Shown: positions 24,536 to 34,200 of the stretch, one piece after another | How positions within the stretch are numbered: the first letter of the stretch is position 1 | Layout of the letters: each line of letters opens with the position of its first letter | Assembly: GCA_002110485.1 (NCBI GenBank) | Contig: MOWL01000001.1 | Location: 1,240,001 to 1,304,000, forward strand | Reading direction: 5' to 3' | Origin: Emergomyces orientalis | Lineage: Eukaryota; Ascomycota; Eurotiomycetes; Onygenales; Ajellomycetaceae | Length of the DNA stretch: 64,000 bases | The notes under the pieces: generated by a model | Database searches by the model: none | What the model saw: the letters and a program-made list of their open reading frames with translations, nothing else | What the model was told of the DNA's origin: nothing | Made by a program: the position numbers and the translations under genes

Positions 24536-27500
24536 TCACAGAATAATCGCCAGCTCATGCCTCGCCAACCCCTCGTCCTCGAGGGTGGGATAGTAAGGTA
24601 CCATCGCATCCGCTCCTTGAACGTAGGCGTCATTGTAAAGCCTCCAATATGGCTGGCGTACTTTTCTTGCCGGGTGGAACAAGCCTGCCCAAACATAGTT
24701 CATCACAATGCCAGTACCGACGGCCATGCGGATAGCCTCAATAGCTTCGATAATCCGATCGATTACATGAGGGCTTGTCTCGAAAAGATTAGGATATAGC
24801 AGATTGAGGAGATGGAGCATCGCATCTTCGCATCCAAGACCGACCACACCAAGAGCAATGTGTTTCACCACGCTGGCTGCTGTTTGCCGATGTACTTGGT
24901 CACGATCTATCAATGCGTCTTCAAGTAGTGGTGTGACAGCGTAAACATAATCTTTCGCCATTTCGCCGATATATTCGAAAAGGAATGACATAGCTTTGAG
25001 AACGCCATTCTGGACGTTCAATTCCGGTACTCGATATTCGTTCATAAGGGCAGGTAGAACTGTGAATGGGGCACAGGTTTCGGCAACGATACCGATCGCA
25101 ACAGCTGTACAAACGCGGGATTGGCGCTCTTGTACACGAAGGTTGTTAAGAAGGGTGGCAAGGACATCTTGAGGACCAATTGCTTTTGCAATGAAACCGA
25201 ATGTGTTATTAGCTGCACGACGAATGCCCTTTTTGTGAGCCTTGAGCATGTCGAGCAACTCAAAACAGATTCGCATCCATTCTCTCGCATTAACGGATTC
25301 AGGGCCTCGATCCGCTATCCGACCAACTAAGTCAATCGTGTTCTCTTGTACCTTCTCGTGTCGATTTCGCAAAATAGGAGTGAGGCGGGGGAGTAGGTCT
25401 CGAATAGGCGGCTGCATTTGATTGATACCAACAACGGTGACGATAGACCGCAAAGCTCCAAGAATGGAGCCGAGAACTTCTGGATACTCTTCACCGAGAT
25501 ATTCGTAAAGGACAATACCGAGTTTACCCATGAGGGCATCCTCACCACACTGTTTCATGACCATGGCGATACGGGATATAAGATCGGCTGCCTGCTGACG
25601 AACTGTTGCGGATTTATTATTCAAGCGCCAGAGAATTGTACTGACAATCTGAGGAAGATACGGTTTGCAACGAGTGCCCAGTGCATTGACAACAGTGCCG
25701 AATCCGTTCAAGATCACGATATCTTCTATGCTTTGCTCCTGGAAAGCGAACAGGACACCATCAATAAGCCGCTCTTCTAGCCGTTCACCAATATCTGCGG
25801 CACCAAGGGAGGCGATGACTTTTTCGACAGTTTCCACCGTCATTTTTCGATATGCCTCGCTTTCATCTTTCAAGTTGTTGACAATCTTTTCCACAATTTC
25901 GCTTACTCCAACCTTTTGACCCAAATCAACCGTAGTCTCCACTACCTGCCGGTAATTTCTTTTATCGAGCGCCATGCGCCTTACCCAGAAGCATTTAAAA
26001 AAATCGGATAGCACATGTTCCTTCAAGTAGGCAGCTGTGACACCGTCCGTTCCCGCACACTGAGAGACGACTTTCAAAACAACCTTCTTCATTTCTTCAT
26101 CAGGAGAAGAGAACTCTCTGAGGAGAATTTCCATGATCTGGCTCGTGAAGTAGTTCGCACCCTCTTCGTCCATCAGTGGAATAATATAGCCGACAGCCTT
26201 GAGGAAGCCTGCAAGTCCCTTGCCACGCTGTTTTCTTGCTCCCGTCCACAGAGGCCCGAGAATATCTTGGAAGCTCTCGATGCCATATGGGTTTGCAGCT
26301 TCAGCAAGAGCAGCAATCGCCAGGCTAGTTACAGTGCGAACTTTGGCTTGTTCATCACTGAGGTTGTCTCCAATGCAGTCCACTAAGCCTTGCAAGTGTG
26401 GCAAGACTGCACATCCCATCAGAATTGGAATTTGCTGAACGATCTTAACGCCGGTATGTCTTGCTTGCCATGATTTTTTACTGCGACACACCGCCCTTAA
26501 GAAGGGAAGGAGAGCAGGTATGCCCAGAGCAGATGCAACAACAGCAAATGCTCTCGCAGTGGTGTTCCGCACGTATTCGTCAACGTGATCAATATCAGGG
26601 CGCATGGTGCTGATCATGTGGGCGAGACCAGCGGCTTTGCTAAGGTTAGAAATAATCTCTCGGCCTTCCACACGAGCGTAGTAATCCTGGTCAATTAGGA
26701 GGGGTTCAATAACCACAAGGATTTTGTGAACATAAGGCCGAACAAGGTCGTCCAGTTTGTAGAGAACGCGGTCGATGACTTTGACTAGCAGATGGCGTTC
26801 CTGATCCTCCAACGATTTCTCCATGAGTAACGGAAGGATCTGATTGAAAAGAGGTCCTGCACCAAATTGACGGGCGTTATCCGTAAGTTGTCGAAGAGCA
26901 GTCTTCCTCATTGGAGGCGTGCCGTTCTTGACTTTCAAGAGCAATCTCATGATTTTTCTTTCCTTTAGTTCGTCAACCGACATTGTATTCTCATCTGCTC
27001 CATCGACGAGCTTGCCAAAATATTGCATATCCTCCGCCTTGAAAAATTGCAGATCTCCAACACCGGGGATATCTGTTGGTAGTTGCTTCCCCATCGCCCG
27101 AGCATTCTCGGGCTCTTGCATCATGAACCCCCCAAACCCACTGGCGCTTGGCATTGGTGCTGGTGTACTCATTAGCTTTCGTGCGGGAGTCCGTATAGGT
27201 GCATACCCAGGTGGAGGTTCAAGAATCTTATATCCTTCGGATGGGAGCATCAAGTCCAGTTCTTCGTCAGATAAAGGTGCATTTCGGCTCGATATATCAG
27301 TTCCAAATGCCAGTGGAGGAGCAGGTGCGGCCGCCTGGGACGGATGCATCGGGGTTGCAAGGCCCTCATTACCAACAGGCGTGGCTGTTACAAGAGACGG
27401 TGCTTGATCCCATCTTGATCGGCGTTTGGGAGCTTCTTCTGGTACGCCGGGAACAGGTGTTTGGTCCCATCTAGACCTCTTCGGTTTCACTTCCTGTTTG

Positions 27501-28279
27501 TCACCTTCTAACGCGGGTACGGTATCAGATGATACATCCCATCTTTGTTTTCTTTTCTTTCCCGAAGCGACTGACACAGTTGAGCCCGCTTCCATGTTTT
27601 CTTTATCAGCCTCCTCCAGTTTCAAGGTTGCTTCGTGTTCCACAGATCCAATTTTCTGGCCTTGACCCTGGTGTTCTACAATCAACTTTTTCACTCGTTC
27701 TTCCTCTTTTTCGAGCTCGCGAAGAGCCATGACATCTCGATAGGTTTGGCCTTCGGTCTCTACATTCGCGTGGGAATTCGAAGCGAAAGGGTCGGCACGT
27801 GTAGGGGTAAGAGGGCCACGGTTAAAGCGTCGCTTCTGATAGTCAGTCTCACGTTCTGAGATCCTGGCAGATTTCTCACGTCCCAGGAGGATATCTTCTT
27901 CCTCCACCCCTTTGCCAGCAGCAAATTCGCTCATTTGCTCCTTTGTCGCCGTATACTGCCCAGTCAGCCGGTGGCCACCGTCCCCGTCCGCCATATCCTC
28001 ATCTTCGTCGTTAACGGGGATGGAAGTGTTATATTCCGCATACTTGTCGGTTCCGTTGCGATCGTAGAGCGTTGTATCAAAGGATTCAGTCAGGGAAGCC
28101 TTGGTCGAAACGTCAGTTCGTTGGCTGGATGCATCGAAAGTCTTAGAACCTTTTTTGCCCGAGGCTGCGGCATTTCGCTCAGCCTGAAGACGTCTTATGG
28201 CCTCGAAGTCGGCTAGAAACGAGATAGTTAGTTCTGTAGCTGAAGCATTGGGCGCCGAGATTCGCCTACCGTCAGACAT
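24536..28279 (-). CDS. SF3B1: Splicing factor 3B subunit 1 (SF3B1 / Hsh155 / Prp10)
   Basis: Core U2 snRNP protein that clamps the branch-site helix during spliceosome assembly in the nucleus. Exons: 28270-28279 and 24536-28212. The 57-nt intron (28213-28269) is in frame and stop-free, so the plain ORF is 1247 codons while the spliced protein is 1228 aa. Splicing gives MSDADFEAIRRLQAERN, the usual fungal N terminus. The N-terminal third is disordered and holds U2AF-ligand-type RWDQTP/RWDQAP motifs. The TPxRK segment (IRTPARKLMSTP) is followed by about 20 HEAT repeats to the C terminus. The residues around human hot spots are conserved: DEYVRNTTARAF (R625 region), SWQARHTGVKIVQQ (H662/K666 region) and AKVRTVTSLA (K700). 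Asn1005 stands where human SF3B1 has Val1078 in the pladienolide pocket. Length and domain order match the family (human 1304, S. pombe 1205). Confidence 0.97.
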   Translation of the reverse strand: MSDGRRISAPNASATELTISFLADFEAIRRLQAERNAAASGKKGSKTFDASSQRTDVSTKASLTESFDTTLYDRNGTDKYAEYNTSIPVNDEDEDMADGDGGHRLTGQYTATKEQMSEFAAGKGVEEEDILLGREKSARISERETDYQKRRFNRGPLTPTRADPFASNSHANVETEGQTYRDVMALRELEKEEERVKKLIVEHQGQGQKIGSVEHEATLKLEEADKENMEAGSTVSVASGKKRKQRWDVSSDTVPALEGDKQEVKPKRSRWDQTPVPGVPEEAPKRRSRWDQAPSLVTATPVGNEGLATPMHPSQAAAPAPPLAFGTDISSRNAPLSDEELDLMLPSEGYKILEPPPGYAPIRTPARKLMSTPAPMPSASGFGGFMMQEPENARAMGKQLPTDIPGVGDLQFFKAEDMQYFGKLVDGADENTMSVDELKERKIMRLLLKVKNGTPPMRKTALRQLTDNARQFGAGPLFNQILPLLMEKSLEDQERHLLVKVIDRVLYKLDDLVRPYVHKILVVIEPLLIDQDYYARVEGREIISNLSKAAGLAHMISTMRPDIDHVDEYVRNTTARAFAVVASALGIPALLPFLRAVCRSKKSWQARHTGVKIVQQIPILMGCAVLPHLQGLVDCIGDNLSDEQAKVRTVTSLAIAALAEAANPYGIESFQDILGPLWTGARKQRGKGLAGFLKAVGYIIPLMDEEGANYFTSQIMEILLREFSSPDEEMKKVVLKVVSQCAGTDGVTAAYLKEHVLSDFFKCFWVRRMALDKRNYRQVVETTVDLGQKVGVSEIVEKIVNNLKDESEAYRKMTVETVEKVIASLGAADIGERLEERLIDGVLFAFQEQSIEDIVILNGFGTVVNALGTRCKPYLPQIVSTILWRLNNKSATVRQQAADLISRIAMVMKQCGEDALMGKLGIVLYEYLGEEYPEVLGSILGALRSIVTVVGINQMQPPIRDLLPRLTPILRNRHEKVQENTIDLVGRIADRGPESVNAREWMRICFELLDMLKAHKKGIRRAANNTFGFIAKAIGPQDVLATLLNNLRVQERQSRVCTAVAIGIVAETCAPFTVLPALMNEYRVPELNVQNGVLKAMSFLFEYIGEMAKDYVYAVTPLLEDALIDRDQVHRQTAASVVKHIALGVVGLGCEDAMLHLLNLLYPNLFETSPHVIDRIIEAIEAIRMAVGTGIVMNYVWAGLFHPARKVRQPYWRLYNDAYVQGADAMVPYYPTLEDEGLARHELAIIL
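28213..28269 (-). other. Stop-free 57-nt intron 1 of SF3B1
   Basis: The intron begins GTAGGC directly after the tenth coding base, has an ACTAAC branch sequence and ends TTTCTAG. Its length is a multiple of three with no in-frame stop, so retention would insert 19 residues after Asp3. Removing it restores the N terminus shared by fungal homologues (MSDADFEAIRR). Confidence 0.85.
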
Positions 28280-29194
28280 GATTGTGATTGGAGGACTGTC
28301 TAAACCCAGCTAAAACGGGCCGCTAGGGTGCAGCATGGATAATAGGTAGCGAAATATAGCAAGAACGGACTTATGATGATGGTTGCGGTTATTTTCTTTT
28401 GCTGCTGTTCGTTGTTGATGATGGCGATAGAGGATGATGTCTTGAATCGAAGAGGCTTAGTGGAAGCATTTTGCCACAAAGGGAATAGCCGCGTTAACTA
28501 CAGGCTGGAACTACATCACATGACCATTAATCCAACACCACCAAAACGACAGACCCGCTTCCTTGTCTACTTTGATTCGCACTCCGCTTGCCATATATCG
28601 GAGCGACCAGGAACTCGATCGGCCATATATGGCGGTAAATCTGCTCAGTTCTCAAGTATCTCATGAGTAATATTATAAATCCCCTGCAGATGCAAAATGA
28701 AGTGTCCTCGTATTCGAGTTGACATTGGATTCCGTGGTTGGTTCAAATAGTGTTCTACTCAAATATGGGTTGTGGAGGAGTAGGTCAACCCATTTCTCCA
28801 TGTCCTATGAGAAAAGACAGACAGAACGAATCTATGTAAACTTTTACAAGATTAGTGAGCTTTCGATTTGTGATATGTCTGTATATGCCACTAAACTGCT
28901 GACCCGCTGATCTATTGAATGTTAATTCCAATTGTTGTCAGGCTTTTTGGTGCCAGCTATTCCTCCTGCGGGAGGCGAGAAATTATATAAAGAAAGATAA
29001 GATCCATTGTAAATAAGGATAAAGCAAAAGCCAGTCGACAGTGACGGATTTATTGCCTAAAAGTTGCATCGAGTATCACCGGTGAATACACCCCAGCAGG
29101 CTTGTATTGCCGTGTTTATGCTAATTTATCGTTGCGACAGATTTATGATTTTATTTTCAACATTCTGAAGAACGCACTGCCATCCACAGCAAAA
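28280..29194. other. Divergent intergenic region, SF3B1 / secreted protein gene
   Basis: A 915-bp region shared by the two divergent 5' ends. It holds the SF3B1 promoter on the left. A TATATAAA box at 28984-28991, 204 nt before the ATG at 29195, is placed to serve the secreted-protein gene. No coding feature was seen. Confidence 0.6.
28984..28991 (+). promoter_or_regulatory. TATA-like box for secreted-protein gene
   Basis: TATATAAA lies 204 nt upstream of the ATG of the small secreted protein, in a plausible position for a core promoter with a leader of about 150 nt. Inference only. Confidence 0.4.
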
Positions 29195-29685
29195 ATGAAG
29201 TATCTCTTACTGCCTCTTTCCATGGTTATTAGCCTCGTCTCTGCGAACCCCATTTACCATGGAGGAGCTGCTTTTCGAACAAATAGGGAAAAGCGTGGTG
29301 AGCAATATACTCAGTGCGTTACGAGTTATGTGAACAGTGGGATCGAGGCAGCGGCTCAGGCATACCCCGATGCAAAGGAGGCACTTGACCAGGGCGCAAG
29401 CGTCGTTCTTCAGAATTGTCTTCCGCGATACACCGATATCGTTGACCCTGAGGAACGTCGCAAGAGGATGGTATTGTGCATTACTGGCGTTGTAAGTACC
29501 CGTAAACTAGCTAAACTTGAGAATCTCTTCTCACTGACACATATCTGCAGTACATGGAATTGTCGGCAGCTATAACTGAGGCTGGAGCAACTCAAGATGA
29601 AATTAATGGTGTTCTGGCGATACTCTTGGAGCATCAGGCAGCTGCAATGGATTTAGATGAAAAAGGGTGTAATGATGATGCTTGA
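29195..29685 (+). CDS. Small secreted four-cysteine protein (unknown function)
   Basis: Exons 29195-29491 and 29551-29685, with a 59-nt intron (GTAAGT..CTGCAG), code for 143 aa. The start is the ATG of MKYLLLPLSMVISLVSA, a clear signal peptide with predicted cleavage near residue 17; the frame upstream of it is leader read-through. A dibasic Lys33-Arg34 site (NREKR) could be a Kex2-type pro-peptide cut just before the mature domain. The rest is predicted mainly helical and acidic, with four cysteines (Cys41 first, one two residues before the C-terminal NDDA) that could form two disulphides. I do not recognise a family; it fits the general class of small secreted fungal proteins or effectors. 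Reading past the donor without splicing gives an unrelated tail and a stop. Confidence 0.8.
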
Positions 29686-31243
29686 ATCCAAGTTGATGTC
29701 AATTTTTAAGCTCAAAATTCAGGACTTGATTGGGCAAATTTATGGTTCTCTTTTACCGTGCAGTACTCTCATCTGCTCACAGTTCTTAGATTGATATTTA
29801 ATCCAGGATTAAAAAGTTATATAGCAGTATTATTGGAGCATATACAGTATATCCAATATTAAAGCAGACTATCTGTAAGTGAACCTCAGGGAGGAAATTG
29901 GTCGATGTTTAGCACAACATCTCTGAAGCGTCCCTATTGATTTCGCTTATAATATATCAAGAACCTTGAGAGCGAACCGTGGTTGATTGGATTCACGCTT
30001 CAAGCATACAGGGCGACATATAACTGAAAATCCAGCAGACCTTTCGCAAGCTCGTTACCGAACTTCCCCAAGCATTATGCCTTCGTCTGCAATGTTACAA
30101 CTGATAACAACTACATGTATGTATGCTTGGGCCGTCATTGACGGGAATGGAGCTGCATTCGAGCACGTCGTCCAGCATCTTCGTGGAGGTCTATTCTATC
30201 TGTGCTTTGCTGAAAGAAAGCCATGACAGTCCCTCATGAGTGCTTGAGTAAACAAGGTACTTTTTGTATCCAGTGCTGACTGAGTGGTTGGAGGACGAGC
30301 GTTCCTAGTATTAACATCCGCGTATAGTTAGCTCTTAGATTGGTGCCGGGGCTGAGATGAATTAAGCTACAGAATAGCGCGGAAGAGTGGGCGGCATAAA
30401 TAGATGATATCGATTCAAGTACTCTTCTACTCAGCTATAAGGAGCAAGCAGAAAGACCTGATGCGTGAATTTATTTTGTGGGTTCTAATTTTCTAAAATA
30501 CTAGAATATTAATATTATTTAGTTTTCTCATATAGGCATGAATAAATCAATAACGGGATTTCTCATGCATTCATAGTTCAACATAAAATGTAATGGGGGG
30601 GAGTGATAAAAGCACATCCAGTGAAATGAACTGAAAAAAGCAAATCAAAGTCAAGTACAGTAAAAAACGCTAAAGTCATAACCAGAACTCAAGAACAATG
30701 GTATCACAAAAATATCAATCAATACAACGCTTGGCACCTGAAACCCAAGGAAATGGATGGAAAAAATCGACGAATGGAAACGCTCACAGACATAATAAAA
30801 ATATATATAGAAAATAAAATAAAAATAGAACGTGGCCAGCCGTAAGAATGGGAAAAGAAAAATATCAAGAGCTAAATGTACAGAACATCAAAACGAGATT
30901 GGCCGCGAGGCCGATTGGGAAATCTTCGTTATGTCTGGCATTGGTGGTTGGTTGCCCTGTCTCATCTTTTTTATAATATTTCATATAGATAAAAGCGAGG
31001 GATAGATCGTTAAATCGTTCATCATTTGTAGTCGTATTCGAGATCGTAAACTTAGGAAATATGAAAAGAAGCGTCGCCGATGTCTCGCCGAGGCCGTTAG
31101 GATGATCGAAAATAAAAATACTTCTCTAAAAAGACGTAAACGATTTCGGCTGCGTCATTGCTGTAGTCGAAAATAACACCAAAAAACTCGATGTATCTAC
31201 CGTGAGTCATTGAATATTCCTCCGTTCTTTGCTTTTGTGTTCA
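29686..31243. other. Convergent 3' intergenic region
   Basis: 1.56 kb between the convergent 3' ends of the secreted-protein gene (+) and the methyltransferase-like gene (-). It is AT-rich with several AATAAA-like words and A tracts near 30.5-30.85 kb, as expected of 3' flanks. No supported gene. Confidence 0.6.
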
Positions 31244-34200
31244 TTAAACGCTTGCTGTCCTTCGAGGCTCGCTTGGCTTTTGCGCATAAGCGATCAGTAA
31301 CCGAAACCCTGTCGCACGTCTTTGACATTCTCGGAGTACCCTTCGATCAGCCCAGATGCTGTAATCCGGGTTTCCATCAGGGAGTATTGCAGCTTCATAG
31401 CAGCGCGTATACCACCAACGAGCAACTTTAGCTACCATTTTTGCAATGGATTCATCATTGGACTCCGAAGGGGTCGAATCCGAAAGAAGATCACCTAGAG
31501 AAACGCTGGGGTCGTCTGAAGGAGTTCGTCTTGATCTACTACCTCCTTGAATGGTGGATGTAGAATTCTGGGGGTACGGCTGCATCGGAGTGGGGAGTGT
31601 TGCGGTAGTCGATCGGTTGGAACTGGATGTATCAGACGAGCTCAAAATAGTGCCTGCAACTGGCACACCAACTATGCATCGATTCAAGTTTTCAAACCCT
31701 CGCTTCCCAAGCAACCTCTGGATATTATCGCTTGCAGGTTTGAGACTTGTGCTCGGATCTGCTACACATATGCGCTCCTTTAACATGCGAACTGCTTTTC
31801 GTGTTCGGCTCCCCATGTTTACCATGTCCAGATCCATAACGTTCATTTCCAAATATGCACCCGGTCGTAAGACGCGCTTGCACTCCGAAATAGTAACCCG
31901 CAATCCGCTCTCGGAGCACGCAGCCGGGAATCGGATAACTGCCGCAGTGAAGAACCCTTTGGGAAACGGAAACGGGCTTTCTATATTGGCGTGGTGGATA
32001 GTTCGGTGATTAGAAGGAGGCTTCCAGGCGGCAGGGTTATTGGAAATTGTGGAGGGGCCTGAGAATCCAAGACTGTACACCGTTGCAGCAGGATAAGTTA
32101 ATGCACAGTAAAATGACCAGTCGTCGTTTCCTAAGCCGTCAATAACAAGAACTCGGCCTTGATCTTGATCTTGGAGGTGATTGTGTGCGGGGCTGAAAAG
32201 TACTCGTCCAAACGATAACCACCGACTAGTCATGAGGGAGCTAGAACGAAGGTTTGTTTGCTCGACTGCGCCGTTGCGATCCCGCTCTGCTCTATCCAGA
32301 AGGATAGTATTTCTGCGACGATCGGCTTCGTTATTTTTAGGCGTGGGAAGTGACGATTCCCTAATTGTGTCTGATTCTGAATCTGGTCGTCGGACAGGTA
32401 ATGTACCGCCCTGATATATTAATTCTGTGCTATTCTTACTGCCGTAGCCACCATAAAGGTCGTTGAAAGACATTGGAGGGGATTGGGAAATCGAGGAATG
32501 TAGAGCGGAGAGTATCATAGACCTGCGCAGGCGTACTGAGCTACCACTTGATCTTGTGGAGGACATTGATTGATGTAGGGTCGAATTTTCCGAGGGGACG
32601 GAAATAAAACGACTACCATTACTTGGGCCGCTTAGCTCCACTTGCAGGGTCCTGCTGGCGCGGGTGGCCATTTTAAAGGACTGCTGGGAAGAGTTTGACC
32701 TTCTCTTTTTAGGAGCCCCTTTTGGCGACAGCACTGTGTCGATGAAGTCGTCATATTCGTTCCAGATCTCGTCTTCGTTGAGTTTTGAACCTGGGCGTGG
32801 TGCGACAGCAGTGACGGCCTTTAGGCTTCTGCAACCTTCGGAGCTACTAGAACCAGAAGTTACAGATTTTCTTCGAGGGAAAGTCAAGAATTCGTGATCT
32901 TTCCGTGCATATGTGGGATTGTTCCCTGACATGACACGCGCAGAGGGGTCTGAAATTGCACACCCTGGATAAAATTCATGGCTGGGGAGAGCCTCCGTTT
33001 GAGACCCCACGGGAAGGCGACCAGGATTATAAAATTGTACAGGTTGGGAGTTAGACGTGGACGTTAAGGAAGGCATATCTACCCTGCTGAAGGGGCGAGA
33101 AAATGAAGGGATGGGTTGGTTTTTCTGTACCTCTCGGCTCGAGATTACCATAGGAATCCGTCCCACTGATGCAAGTCGGTTAGGTCGTCGTTCTTGCCGA
33201 ACATCCGTTTTCGGTTGAGCCCCTTTTGTCACCGTCTCATCAAAGATACTTTTGTTGAAAAATACCTTTGGTGACGAAGGAAGTTTTTCGAAGGTATATC
33301 CTCCTAACTGCGGGGGGGATGGAAGCAGAACGGAGTGGCCATGTTGTCTTTTCAATCCAAGCCCGAGGGGAACTTCTTCTGTCTGGTCGGCCTCTTCCTC
33401 AGGGGGTGGTGATTCCTCGATTCCTTGAAAAATATCTCTGAGTGACTCCGAATCTATGTGCTCATTTTCGAGGAGCGCGTAGTGAGCGACTTGCCTAGAA
33501 GCAGGAAGCTTAGATATGGCAACTGGTACTTCGACGGCAAGCCCTGGTTCAGGACGCGAGCCTTTTCGTGAGTTTTGGTGGCTCCTTTGGAAAAAATTCC
33601 ACTTTCCTTTCTTCTCAGGTTTCTTGTTCTCCTTCTTATCGTGAACCCGATCATTCATTGTAATGGACACGCTGGACTGGGAAAAAGATGTTTGGCTGGT
33701 GTTGCCACTGTCAATCGACGGGCGGGATTTGGGAACATCAGTATGGATAGATAGTGGCAGAGTAGTGCCTTCCTTTGACCCAAAGAGCTGGGATTTGCGG
33801 AAAGATCGACGGTTAGCGAGGCTGGGCATTTCCTCCCTTCCATGCATTCTGTGGAGCAAAGAGTCAAAAGTTTCGTCTGGCTGGGCAGTATGTTCTATCC
33901 CTAAGACCAATGATTCTGAAGAGTCCCCGACGGCTTTCGAACAATGAGCACCAGGGCGTGAATTTGCCGTTGACGCGACACTCACGCTACTCGCACTCTG
34001 CTCACTCTGGGTCCGACTCAGCTCTGCCCCATTGATCCCTCCTCCATTGATGACGACTGGTTCCAGGCGATCTAATAGGAAGTCATCCATTTCCGATTCT
34101 TGGCTAGCATTGCTGCCTTTCCTAGATGGAGCAGTTGCGCTTGAGGATCTTGCCCTTCCATTAACGCTATTTACGCTGGATCTTCGTCCCCGCTGGGCGT

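Noticed and set aside
28282..28666. Plus-strand frame upstream of SF3B1 with a hydrophobic start
   Set aside because: It lies in the SF3B1 promoter and leader and has no further domain; signal-like ends are frequent by chance in T-rich DNA.
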